Assembly (NCBI RefSeq): GCF_030758975.1
Contig: NZ_CP132359.1
Coordinates: forward strand, 1,504,811-1,568,810
Source: Bosea beijingensis
GTDB lineage: Bacteria > Pseudomonadota > Alphaproteobacteria > Rhizobiales > Beijerinckiaceae
Direction: 5' to 3'
Length of the DNA: 64,000 nt
Shown: piece by piece, positions 56,149 to 64,000 of the stretch
Layout: the number at the start of each line of letters is the position of its first letter
Numbering within the stretch: the stretch's first letter is position 1
The notes under the pieces: generated by a model
What the model was told of the DNA's origin: nothing
Database searches by the model: none
What the model saw: only the letters and a program-made list of their open reading frames with translations
Made by a program: the position numbers and the translations under genes

Positions 56149-56944
56149 CTGGCGCGGGCGTGCCCGGAGAGCGCGCCGACAGCGCCTCGGCTTTCGCTTC
56201 GTCGGCAACCGCCTCGGCCTCGCGGCCGGCGGCGCGTTTGGCCGCGGCGCGGAAGCGATAATTGTCGTCGGCATCCGGCGCGAGGCGGATTGCTTCATCG
56301 AAATCGGCGATGGCCCGGTTGGTGTCGCCATTGTTGAAATGGGTCAGGCCGCGGAGCGACCAGGCCCGTTCGAGATGTGGCACCAGGGTGATGGCGCGAT
56401 CGAGATCCCCCAAAGCTTTTGTCGGCTCTCCGAGCGAGGCCTGGATCGACGCACGCGTGACGAAGAACTCTGCCTGCGATGGATCGAGCCCGATGGCGGT
56501 GTCGAGGTCGCTCAGCGCCCTCGGCAGGTCCCGCATATAGAGCAGCCGTGCCTGGCCGCGCTTCCAGAACGCCACGGACATCTTCGGTGCAAGAGCGATG
56601 ACACGGGCATAGTCGGCTAGTGCCTGCGTGTAGGCTGTGCCCGTTCCCGGTGCCAGGAGATCGGCGCGATCCAGAAGGGTGGTGACGAGCGCCTGCCCCG
56701 CAAGATTGTGACGGTCGATCAGCGCGTTGCAGGCGGCGAGCGCCTTGTCATGGCGTGCGATGATCGCAAGCGGATCGGGTGGAGGCTCGTCATGTCCCGA
56801 GCGGCAGGTCTGGCGCAGTTCCGCTACTGAAGTGGCCGTGCCGGCCGCAGCGCCGTCATCGGCACGCGCCGGCGCCGCGACCAGGGCGGCGGTGAAGCCG
56901 AGGGCTGAAGCGGTGAGGAACCAGCGGACGGAAGGCGAGAGCAC
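56135..56944 (-). CDS. Exported tetratricopeptide-repeat protein
   Basis: 269 residues from a GTG at 56942-56944 with AGGAGA five bases upstream. A signal-like segment (FLTASALGFTAALVAAPARAD) precedes at least four TPR units (for example ALADYARVIALAPKMSVAFWKRGQARL and AIADFDEAIRLAPDADDNYRFRAA). It probably mediates protein contacts in the envelope. It converges with, and overlaps by 14 bp, the oxidase gene on the other strand. Confidence 0.8.
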   Translation of the reverse strand: MLSPSVRWFLTASALGFTAALVAAPARADDGAAAGTATSVAELRQTCRSGHDEPPPDPLAIIARHDKALAACNALIDRHNLAGQALVTTLLDRADLLAPGTGTAYTQALADYARVIALAPKMSVAFWKRGQARLLYMRDLPRALSDLDTAIGLDPSQAEFFVTRASIQASLGEPTKALGDLDRAITLVPHLERAWSLRGLTHFNNGDTNRAIADFDEAIRLAPDADDNYRFRAAAKRAAGREAEAVADEAKAEALSARSPGTPAPVTRP

Positions 56945-56976
56945 TCTGTCTCCTTCGTCTTGGTGATGGCTGCGTC

Positions 56977-57717
56977 TCAGACAGGCAGTTGCGGGGTGAG
57001 CACCTTGCCCTGCGGGAAGTCGAAGATCTTGCCGCTCTCGGTCCAGTCGGGCGAAGCCAGCCGGACCAGATGCGGGGCCAGCTCCTCCGGCGCTTTCAGC
57101 GTTTCCGGGTCTTCCCCCGGCATCGCCTCGGCCCGCATCTTGGTGCGCAGCGGCCCGGGATTGACCAGCATGAGCTTGACCGGCGTCGTGGCGGTCTCGG
57201 CCGCGTAGGTGCGCCCCAGCGCTTCCACGGCGGCCTTGGAGACGGTGTAGGGACCCCAATAGGCCGTGCATTTATGCGCGGCGCCCGAGGTCATCAGCAG
57301 CACGCGGCCGGCATCCGATGCACGCAGCGCCGGATCGAGCGCCTTGAGCAGGCGCCAGTTGGCGGTGACGTTGATGTCGAGGACCTTGGCCCAGTCCTTC
57401 TCGGTGACGTGGTCGAGCGGGCTCAGCGAGCCGAGCACGCCAGCATTGGCGAGCAGGATGTCGAGCTTGCCCCAGCGCTGCGTCACCGCATGGCCGAGCT
57501 TCTCCAGCCCGCCGGCATCGCCGAGGTCGAGCGGCACCAGCGTGGCGCTGCCGCCGATCGCGGCGATCTCGTCGTCGAGCTCCTCGAGCGCGCCTGCGGT
57601 GCGGGCGAGCGCGATGACATGCGCGCCTGCTTCGGCGAAGGCGAGAGCCGCAGCACGGCCGATGCCGCGCGAGGCGCCGGTGACGAGCGCGACGCGCCCC
57701 TTGAGCGGTTGGGTCAT
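56977..57717 (-). CDS. Short-chain dehydrogenase/reductase
   Basis: 246 residues with a classical SDR fold: TGASRGIGRAAALAF nucleotide motif at the N-terminus, NAGVLGS near 90 and catalytic Ser/Tyr/Lys in MTSGAAH (about 143) and YTVSK (about 157-161). A cofactor preference for NADP is suggested by the Arg following the glycine motif. The substrate is unknown. It is conserved downstream of purF in Rhizobiales. Confidence 0.9.
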   Translation of the reverse strand: MTQPLKGRVALVTGASRGIGRAAALAFAEAGAHVIALARTAGALEELDDEIAAIGGSATLVPLDLGDAGGLEKLGHAVTQRWGKLDILLANAGVLGSLSPLDHVTEKDWAKVLDINVTANWRLLKALDPALRASDAGRVLLMTSGAAHKCTAYWGPYTVSKAAVEALGRTYAAETATTPVKLMLVNPGPLRTKMRAEAMPGEDPETLKAPEELAPHLVRLASPDWTESGKIFDFPQGKVLTPQLPV

Positions 57718-57747
57718 GATGAGAGTTGTCCCGCTTCCCTACGCGCC

Positions 57748-57860
57748 GTCATCCCGGACGAGCCGCGATAGCGGCGCCGATCCGGGATCCATGCCGGAGC
57801 GCTTCCGATGAAGGTTCAGGCATGGATCCCGGGTCTGCTCTTCGCTTCGCCCGGGATGAC
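57748..57860. repeat. Palindromic repeat, family B (copy 2)
   Basis: Outer arms GTCATCCCGG/CCGGGATGAC and inner arms GGGATCCATGCC/GGCATGGATCCC are the same as in the nuoI-nuoJ element, and on the minus strand it shares GGGATCCATGCCTGAACCTT with that copy. It lies between the end of purF (57880) and the start of the SDR gene (57717), both on the minus strand. Confidence 0.85.
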
Positions 57861-57879
57861 AGCCCCATTCGTGAAACGT

Positions 57880-59352
57880 TCAGCCGGCTTCGGCCAGCAG
57901 CGAGATCTGCTGCTTGGCGCTCTCGCCGACCATGTCGGTCAGCGAGGTCGGGTAGTCGCCGGTGAAGCAATGGTCGGTGAATTGCGGGCGCTGCGGGTCG
58001 CGGCGCTCGTGGCCCATGGCGCGGTAGAGCCCGTCCACCGAGATGAAGGCCAGCGAATCCGCGCCGACGAACTGGCGCATCTCCTCCAGCGAATGGGTCG
58101 CGGCGAGCAGCTTCTCCCGGTCCGGCGTGTCGATGCCATAATAGTCGGGATGGGTGATCGGCGGCGACGAGATGCGGAAATGCACCTCGCGGGCGCCGGC
58201 CTCGCGCATCATCTTCACGATCTTGAACGAGGTCGTGCCGCGCACGATCGAATCGTCGACCAGGATGATGCGCTTGCCCTCGACCACCGAGCGATTGGCC
58301 GAATGCTTCAGCTTGACGCCGAGCTCGCGGACCTTCTGCGTCGGCTCGATGAAGGTGCGTCCGACATAGTGGTTGCGGATGATGCCGAGCTCGAACGGGA
58401 TGCCGCTGGCCTGGGCATAGCCCAGCGCCGCCGGAACGCCGGAATCCGGCACGGGCACGACGACATCGGCCTCGGTCGGCGCTTCCTGCGCCAGCACAGC
58501 GCCCATCGCCTTGCGGCGTTCATAGATGCTGCGGCCCTTCACGATGGAATCGGGGCGGGCGAAATAGATGTATTCGAAGATGCAGGGGCGCTCGGCCACC
58601 GGCGGGAAGGGCTTGTGGCTCTCGATCCCGGATTCGGAGATGATCACGACCTCGCCGTTCTCGACCTCGCGGACGAACTTGGCGCCGATGATGTCGAGCG
58701 CGCAGGTTTCCGAGGTCAGGATCGGGCAGCCATCGAGTTCGCCGAGCACGAGCGGGCGGATGCCGAGAGGGTCGCGGGCTCCGATCAGCTTCTTGTTGGT
58801 GATGCCGACGAAGGCATAGGCGCCCTCGATCTGGCGGATCGCTTCGATGAAGCGGTCGACGAACTGCTGCTTGCGGCTGCGCGCCACGAGATGCAGCAAT
58901 ACCTCGGTATCGGAGGTCGACTGATAGATCGCGCCGTCGCGGACGAGATTGCGGCGCAGCGTCAGCCCGTTGGTCAGGTTGCCGTTATGCGCGACGGCGA
59001 AGCCGCCACCATGCAGTTCGGCGAAGAGCGGCTGGACATTGCGCAGGATCGTCTCGCCGGTCGTCGAGTAGCGGACATGGCCGATCGCCTGCTTGCCCTT
59101 GAGCTTGTCGATGACGCTGGCTTCCGAGAAGGCGTCGCCGACGAGGCCGAGGCGGCGCTCCGAATGGAAGCGCTTGCCGTCGAAGGAGACGATGCCGGCC
59201 GCCTCCTGGCCGCGATGCTGGAGCGCATGCAGGCCGAGCGCGGTCAGCGCGGCGGCATCGGCATGGCCATAGATGCCGAAGACGCCGCATTCCTCCCGCA
59301 GCCGGTCGGCATTGGGGTCGAAGGCGGCATCACGCTCGGTTTGCGAGATCAT
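57880..59352 (-). CDS. purF: Amidophosphoribosyltransferase
   Basis: 490 residues. A 21-residue propeptide is expected to be removed to expose the catalytic Cys22 (REECGVFGIYG). The glutaminase domain (RGQEAAGI, GHVRYSTTG, NGNLTN, STSDTEV) is followed by the phosphoribosyltransferase domain with the PRPP loop VDDSIVRGTTS near 360. Cys residues of an Fe-S cluster occur (CPILTSETCALD, CIFEYIYFARPDS, DHCF). It catalyses the first committed step of purine synthesis. Confidence 0.96.
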   Translation of the reverse strand: MISQTERDAAFDPNADRLREECGVFGIYGHADAAALTALGLHALQHRGQEAAGIVSFDGKRFHSERRLGLVGDAFSEASVIDKLKGKQAIGHVRYSTTGETILRNVQPLFAELHGGGFAVAHNGNLTNGLTLRRNLVRDGAIYQSTSDTEVLLHLVARSRKQQFVDRFIEAIRQIEGAYAFVGITNKKLIGARDPLGIRPLVLGELDGCPILTSETCALDIIGAKFVREVENGEVVIISESGIESHKPFPPVAERPCIFEYIYFARPDSIVKGRSIYERRKAMGAVLAQEAPTEADVVVPVPDSGVPAALGYAQASGIPFELGIIRNHYVGRTFIEPTQKVRELGVKLKHSANRSVVEGKRIILVDDSIVRGTTSFKIVKMMREAGAREVHFRISSPPITHPDYYGIDTPDREKLLAATHSLEEMRQFVGADSLAFISVDGLYRAMGHERRDPQRPQFTDHCFTGDYPTSLTDMVGESAKQQISLLAEAG

Positions 59353-59398
59353 GTCTGGCTCCAGGCGACGGGGCTTGAGCTTTCGTTCTACGCGCTAA

Positions 59399-60016
59399 TT
59401 AGGGACGGGCTGGGGCAGGTGCAACCGGTGCAGGCGTCGCGGGGCTGCGCGGCTCCTCGGCCGGTGCTTCCGGAGCGGTCTCGGAGGCCGGCTTCTTCAG
59501 CAGGTTCTTGATGAAATCGGCGTTCACGTCCTGCGGCAGCATCGAGATCAGCGAGCGGCCGGTCTCTTCCAGCATCGGCTTGGCCTTGGCGTCCTTGGCC
59601 CAGACCGGCATCTTCTCGGCGCCGACCAGCGCGGCGAAGAACAGGTAGCCGATCACTGCCAGCAGCAGGCCGCGCGCCGCGCCGAAGACGAAGCCGAGCG
59701 TGCGGTCGAGCGCGCCGATGCGCGAATCCAGCACGAAATCGGAAATCCGGGCCGTGATCAGCGAGACGACGATCAGCGTGCCCAGGAACAGGGCCGCGAT
59801 CGCGGCGACCAGCGCGATCGTGTCCTGCGCCGAGCTTGCCGGGATGTACTGCTTGATGAAGGGCACGAGCTGGGGATGGAACACCCAGGCGACGGCCGCC
59901 GCGGCGACCCAGGAGGCGATGGCGAGCACTTCGCGCGTGAAGCCGCGCACGGCCGCGAGCAAAGCCGAGATCAGAACCACGCCGATGACGACGAGATCGA
60001 GAATGGTGACAGGCAT
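59399..60016 (-). CDS. cvpA: CvpA-family membrane protein
   Basis: 205 residues from the ATG at 60014-60016. Four membrane helices with the CvpA pattern ILDLVVIGVVLISALLAAVRGFTREVLAIASW, VLDSRIGALDRTLGFVFGAARGLLL, and a Pro/Ala-rich C-terminal tail from about 175 onward. In enterobacteria it supports colicin V production and envelope homeostasis; the biochemical function is unclear. It is located just before purF as in E. coli. Confidence 0.88.
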   Translation of the reverse strand: MPVTILDLVVIGVVLISALLAAVRGFTREVLAIASWVAAAAVAWVFHPQLVPFIKQYIPASSAQDTIALVAAIAALFLGTLIVVSLITARISDFVLDSRIGALDRTLGFVFGAARGLLLAVIGYLFFAALVGAEKMPVWAKDAKAKPMLEETGRSLISMLPQDVNADFIKNLLKKPASETAPEAPAEEPRSPATPAPVAPAPARP

Positions 60017-60122
60017 TGGGAGGGCCGCTTTGCTGTGGTCAGGTGCCGACCGGCCGGAGCAGGGCGGCCGTTTCGGCTTTGCTATACGCGTTCCGGGGCT
60101 TTCCGTCACCCTTTCGGCGAAG

Positions 60123-61523
60123 TCATTTCACATCTCTGCGAGGAGCACGTGCGGCGATATCCGCAACGAGTTCCGTGACATGGCCGAAACGCCGCAGGTT
60201 CAGCCCGTTGCCGTCTCCGTGATCGGCGCCGCCGGCCGGCATCAGCGCGGCCTCGAAGCCGAGCTTGGCCGCTTCCCTGAGCCGCGCCGCAGCGACGGCG
60301 ACGGGGCGAATCGCGCCAGACAATGCGATCTCGCCGAAATAGACCGCTTCCTGCGGCAGGGTGGCCCCGCTGAGCGAGGAAACCAGCGCCGCGGCGACCG
60401 CGACATCGGCGGCCGGTTCGTTGACCCGCAGGCCGCCTGCGACATTGAGATAGACGTCGTGCTGGCCCAGCCGCAGGCCGCCATGCGTCTCCAGCACGGC
60501 CAGCACCATGGCGAGCCGGCTGTTCTCCCAGCCGACGACGGCGCGCCGCGGGGTGCCGAGCGCGGTCGGGGCGACCAGCGCCTGGATTTCGACCAGCACC
60601 GGCCGCGTGCCCTCCATGCCGGCGAAGACGGCTGCGCCCGGCGCCGGCTGGTCGCGGCCCGCCAGGAAGAGCGCCGACGGGTTGGTGACCTCCGACAGGC
60701 CCTTGCCGGTCATCTCGAAGACGCCGATCTCGTCGGTTGCGCCGAAGCGGTTCTTCTGGCCGCGCAGGATGCGGAAGGAATGCGCCCCTTCGCCCTCGAA
60801 GGACAGCACGGCATCGACCATGTGCTCGACCACACGGGGGCCGGCGATCTGCCCGTCCTTGGTAACGTGGCCGACGAGGATCAGGCAGACGCCTGATGTC
60901 TTGGCATAGCGGATCAGCGCCTGGGCCGAGCCGCGCACCTGCGTCACCGTGCCCGGCGCGCTCTCGACCTCGCCCGACCACATCGTCTGGATCGAATCGA
61001 TCACCACGAGGGCAGGGCGCTCGCCCTGACCCAGCGTCGCGACGATATCCTCGACATTGGTCTCGGCTGCGAGATCGACCGGCGCCTCGGCCAGTCCCAT
61101 CCGCTCGGCCCGCAGCCTGACCTGTCCGGTCGATTCTTCGCCCGAGACATAGACGACGCGGCGACCGCCCAGTGCCAGCGCCGCGCAGGCCTGCATCAAG
61201 AGCGTCGACTTGCCGATGCCGGGGTCGCCGCCGATCAGCAGCACCGAGCCCGGCACGAAGCCGCCGCCGGTGACGCGGTCGAGCTCGCCGATGCCGGAGG
61301 CGATGCGCGGTGCGTCCTGCGTCTCGCCTTTCAGCGTCTCCAACGCGAAGACGCGCCCGCGCGCCCGCCCGCCGGAGGAGGGCCGGCCACCACCCGGAAC
61401 GGGCGCTGCTTGCGCGTCCTCGACCAGCGAGGACCACGTCCCGCAGGCGTCGCACTTGCCCTGCCAGCGGTGATAGACCGCCCCGCAGGCCTGGCAGTGA
61501 TAGGTCGGTCCGCGCTTGGCCAT
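60123..61523 (-). CDS. radA: DNA repair protein RadA
   Basis: 466 residues from the ATG at 61521-61523. A zinc finger CQACG-N10-CDACG (about 10-27) leads to a RecA-like core with Walker A GGDPGIGKSTLL (near 98), Walker B LVVIDSIQTMW and the RadA signature KNRFGATDE (near 252). The C-terminal part is Lon-protease-like (about 285-455). It drives branch migration in recombination. In-frame codons beyond the start read into the family-A palindrome and are rejected. Confidence 0.95.
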   Translation of the reverse strand: MAKRGPTYHCQACGAVYHRWQGKCDACGTWSSLVEDAQAAPVPGGGRPSSGGRARGRVFALETLKGETQDAPRIASGIGELDRVTGGGFVPGSVLLIGGDPGIGKSTLLMQACAALALGGRRVVYVSGEESTGQVRLRAERMGLAEAPVDLAAETNVEDIVATLGQGERPALVVIDSIQTMWSGEVESAPGTVTQVRGSAQALIRYAKTSGVCLILVGHVTKDGQIAGPRVVEHMVDAVLSFEGEGAHSFRILRGQKNRFGATDEIGVFEMTGKGLSEVTNPSALFLAGRDQPAPGAAVFAGMEGTRPVLVEIQALVAPTALGTPRRAVVGWENSRLAMVLAVLETHGGLRLGQHDVYLNVAGGLRVNEPAADVAVAAALVSSLSGATLPQEAVYFGEIALSGAIRPVAVAAARLREAAKLGFEAALMPAGGADHGDGNGLNLRRFGHVTELVADIAARAPRRDVK

Positions 61524-61530
61524 CGCTAAA

Positions 61531-61665
61531 TTGTCATTCCGGGGCACGGCGCAGCCGTGAACCCGGAATCCACGATCTGGCGTGACCTTTGCCGAGCGCG
61601 GTGGCAACCGCTCGCCCGGTCGTGGATTCCGGGCTCTCCGCTGGCGCGAAGCCCCGGAATGACAA
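61531..61665. repeat. Long palindromic intergenic repeat, family A (copy 2)
   Basis: TTGTCATTCCGGGGC at the left end and GCCCCGGAATGACAA at the right end are identical to copy 1 (3994-4127); the centre also shares GGAATCCACGA-type arms and GAGCG/CGCTC parts. Length is within one or two bases of copy 1. It lies between radA (start 61523) and alr (stop 61682), both on the minus strand. Confidence 0.85.
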
Positions 61666-61681
61666 GGGAATGAGCCACTCT

Positions 61682-62812
61682 CTACAGCCCCACATACCGT
61701 CGGTGGTAGCGGCGGCCGAGGCTGGTCAGGATCTCGTAGCCGATCGTCTTGGCGCCGCCGCCTACCGTTTCGAGATCAAGCGGGCCGCCGATCAGCGTCA
61801 CGCTCGCGCCGCGCCTGGCCGCGTCAGCCGGCGCATCGGTCACGTCGATGATGATCAGGTCCATCGAGACCGAACCGACGAAGGGGCAGGAGACGCCGTC
61901 GATCAGCACCGATCCGCCGGTGGAGCTATCGGTCCAGCTTCCATTGCGCGGATAGCCGTCGGCATAGCCGAGGCAGATCGTCGCGAGCTTGCGCTTGCCC
62001 TTGGCGGTCCAGCGCCCGTTATAGCCGACCTGCGTGCCATCCTCGACCTCGCGGGTCTGGATGATCGTGGCTTCCAGTCCCACGACCGGCTTCATCGGGT
62101 TCGGCTGCCCCGGCGTCGGATTGCCGCCATAGAGCGCGTAGCCCGGCCGCGTGAGCTGGTAGGACGGGCAGTCCTTCAGGAAATGGCCCGACGAATTCTT
62201 GAGCGAGGCCGGCACACCGGGCAGGGCCGCCGCGATCTCCGCGAAGGCGGCGATCTGGCGGGCATTGGCCGGGTCGGCCTCGTCCTCGGAGGAGGCGAAA
62301 TGGCTCATCAACAGCCCGATCCCCGCCGCTGCGATCACGCCCGAGCGCTCGCGGGCGAGGTTGAGCCCCTCGCCCGGCCAGAGGCCGAGCCGGTTCATCG
62401 CCGTGTCGACATGCAAAGCCGCCGGCCGGACCTGCGCGCCGGTCTGGCGGAACGAGGCCCATTCCAGCAATTCCTCATGCGAGCCCAGCACCGGCGACAG
62501 ACCATGGGCGGCGAAGGTCTCGGCGGTGCCGGGCAGGAGCCCGTTCAGCACGTAGATCGTCGCGTCCGGCGCGACCTTGCGGGCCCGGATCGCTTCCGAG
62601 ACATGCGCGACGAAAAAGCTCTTGCAGCCGGCCTTGGCCAGCGCTGTCACGGCCGGCTCGATGCCGATGCCATAGGCGTCCGCCTTGACCACGGCGCCGG
62701 CCTCGGTGCCGGCGCGCTTGCCGAGAAGGCGCCAGTTCGAGACCAGCGCGTCGAGATCGATGGTGAGCGTCGCGCCGAACGCGGTGGAATCAGTCAGGTC
62801 GGCAGGCATCAT
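61682..62812 (-). CDS. alr: Alanine racemase
   Basis: 376 residues. The PLP Lys is K43 in VVKADAYGIG; the active-site region HVDTAMNRLG (about 135) and RPGYALYGGN (about 220) are conserved, and the second catalytic Tyr is in VGYNGRW (near 262) with SMDLIIIDVT in the C-terminal barrel. It makes D-alanine for peptidoglycan. Start and stop overlap dnaB by 4 bp (ATGA), so the dnaB-alr pair is translationally coupled. Confidence 0.95.
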   Translation of the reverse strand: MMPADLTDSTAFGATLTIDLDALVSNWRLLGKRAGTEAGAVVKADAYGIGIEPAVTALAKAGCKSFFVAHVSEAIRARKVAPDATIYVLNGLLPGTAETFAAHGLSPVLGSHEELLEWASFRQTGAQVRPAALHVDTAMNRLGLWPGEGLNLARERSGVIAAAGIGLLMSHFASSEDEADPANARQIAAFAEIAAALPGVPASLKNSSGHFLKDCPSYQLTRPGYALYGGNPTPGQPNPMKPVVGLEATIIQTREVEDGTQVGYNGRWTAKGKRKLATICLGYADGYPRNGSWTDSSTGGSVLIDGVSCPFVGSVSMDLIIIDVTDAPADAARRGASVTLIGGPLDLETVGGGAKTIGYEILTSLGRRYHRRYVGL

Positions 62813-64000
62813 TCACGGTCCGGAAGGCGCAACTCGTCGGCGCGGTCGGAGAAGCGTGTCACATCCGCGTCGAACTGCAAGGCCACCGCGCCGGTCGGGC
62901 CGTGGCGCTGCTTGCCGATGATCAGCTCGGCGACGCCGTGCATCGCCTCCATCTCGATCTGCCACTTGTTGTGCTCTTCGGTGCCCGGCCGCGGCTCCTT
63001 GCCCTTGAGGTAGTATTCCTCGCGGTAGACGAACATCACCACGTCGGCGTCCTGCTCGATCGAGCCGGATTCGCGCAGGTCGGAGAGTTGCGGGCGCTTG
63101 TCGTCGCGATTCTCGACCTGACGCGAGAGCTGCGAGAGCGCGATGATGGGAACGTTGAGCTCCTTGGCCAGCGCCTTCAGGCTGGTCGTGATCTCGGTCA
63201 GCTCCTGCACGCGGTTCTGGCTGTTCTTGGACGAGCCGGAGAGGAGCTGCAGGTAGTCGATGAACAGGACGTCGAGCCCCTTCTGGCGCTTCAGGCGCCG
63301 GGCGCGCGCCATCAACTGCGCGATCGAGATGCCGCCGGTCTGGTCGATATAGAGCGGCAATTTCTCGATCTGGGCGGCGACATCGGTCAGCCGGGCGAAA
63401 TCGCCCTCGGTGATGCGGCCCTGCCTGATCTTGTAGGAGGAGATGCTCGACTGCTCGGCGACGATACGGGTCGCGAGCTGGTCGGCCGACATTTCGAGCG
63501 AGAAGAAGCCGACGATGCCGCCGTCGACCGACTTGATCGAGCCATCCTCCTGCCGCTCGCCGCGCCAGGCCTTGGCGATGTTGAAGGCGATGTTGGTGGC
63601 GAGCGAGGTCTTGCCCATGGCGGGGCGCCCGGCGAGTACGAGCAGGTCGGAGCGCTGCAGGCCGCCCATGCGTTGGTCGACATCGCGCAGGCCGGTCGAG
63701 ATGCCGGAGAGACCGCCGGCGCGCTGGTAGGCGCTCGCCGCCATGTCGATGGCGAGGCGCAGCGCCCCGTCGAATTTCTGGAAGCCGCCCTCGTAGCGGC
63801 CCTTTTCGGCGAGTTCGTAGAGCCGGCGCTCGGCATCCTCGATCTGCTCGCGCGGCGCCATCTCGACCGGCGCGTCATAGGCGATATTGACCAGGTCTTC
63901 GCCGACGCCGATCAACTGCCGGCGCACGGCGAGGTCGTAGATCGTCCGGCCGTAATCGGCGGCGTTGATGACGGTCGTCGCCTCGGCGGCGAGACGCGCG
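62809..64000 (-). CDS. dnaB: Replicative DNA helicase DnaB, N-terminally cut by the window end
   Basis: About 396 residues of the C-terminal part are visible; the frame stays open to base 64000, so the start lies outside. The N-terminal domain end and linker helix (TTVINAADYGRTIYDLAVRR) precede the RecA-type ATPase with Walker A GRPAMGKTS, Walker B VLFIDYLQLL (Asp near the DYLQL motif) and the arginine finger region. It unwinds DNA at the replication fork. It is coupled to alr by a 4-bp overlap. Confidence 0.95.
   Translation of the reverse strand, partial: ARLAAEATTVINAADYGRTIYDLAVRRQLIGVGEDLVNIAYDAPVEMAPREQIEDAERRLYELAEKGRYEGGFQKFDGALRLAIDMAASAYQRAGGLSGISTGLRDVDQRMGGLQRSDLLVLAGRPAMGKTSLATNIAFNIAKAWRGERQEDGSIKSVDGGIVGFFSLEMSADQLATRIVAEQSSISSYKIRQGRITEGDFARLTDVAAQIEKLPLYIDQTGGISIAQLMARARRLKRQKGLDVLFIDYLQLLSGSSKNSQNRVQELTEITTSLKALAKELNVPIIALSQLSRQVENRDDKRPQLSDLRESGSIEQDADVVMFVYREEYYLKGKEPRPGTEEHNKWQIEMEAMHGVAELIIGKQRHGPTGAVALQFDADVTRFSDRADELRLPDRE

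Noticed and set aside
61524..61607. A 28-residue N-terminal extension of RadA.
   Set aside because: It is encoded by the family-A palindrome and precedes the normal zinc-finger start MAKRGPTYHC.

Overview
The window is a continuous, gene-dense, high-GC piece of an alphaproteobacterial chromosome, most likely from the Hyphomicrobiales (Rhizobiales), perhaps a Bosea-like genus. The reasons are the complete nuoA-N operon with an extended NuoE, the order nuoN-birA-rnj-mce-DUF1467, the block dnaB-alr-radA-cvpA-purF-SDR, many ABC transporters of polyamine, iron/phosphosugar and branched-chain amino acid type, and numerous dispersed GTCAT...ATGAC palindromes. The genus is inferred only; no 16S rRNA or other decisive marker lies in the window.

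Region 1 (1-27300) is accessory and metabolic. It starts with the end of a PfkB sugar kinase, then hyuA-hyuB (hydantoinase/oxoprolinase). Next, on the minus strand, is a regulated uptake unit: a periplasmic binding protein, a histidine kinase and an NtrC-type regulator are encoded with overlapping ends, followed by an ABC transporter (binding protein, fused permease, ATPase). A well-formed sigma-54 promoter with upstream direct repeats lies between the regulator and the transporter. Then come a polyamine-type ABC operon ending in an unusual arginase-family gene, with a divergent LysR regulator, and a TetR-led Liv-type ABC operon ending in a GAF protein and an amidohydrolase. An M15-like peptidase gene closes the region.

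Region 2 (27300-43550) is the nuoA-N operon for proton-pumping complex I. It carries two extra genes (a GFA-family zinc protein between nuoC and nuoD, and a 78-residue membrane protein between nuoH and nuoI), a palindromic repeat between nuoI and nuoJ, a NuoE with a helix-hairpin-helix-like tail and a NuoL with a histidine-rich loop.

Region 3 (43550-47171) holds birA, RNase J, methylmalonyl-CoA epimerase, a RidA-family gene and DUF1467. Region 4 (47172-48681) is gene-poor and looks like a synteny break; it has a DUF1062 gene, a truncated repeat and a strong hairpin.

Region 5 (48682-64000) is mostly housekeeping: two cyclophilins around a TolA-C-like protein, queA, a purine nucleoside permease-family gene, a YfgM-like membrane protein, der, an FAD oxidase, a TPR protein, an SDR, purF, cvpA, radA, alr and the truncated dnaB. 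No rRNA, tRNA, CRISPR array, transposase or integrase was recognised.
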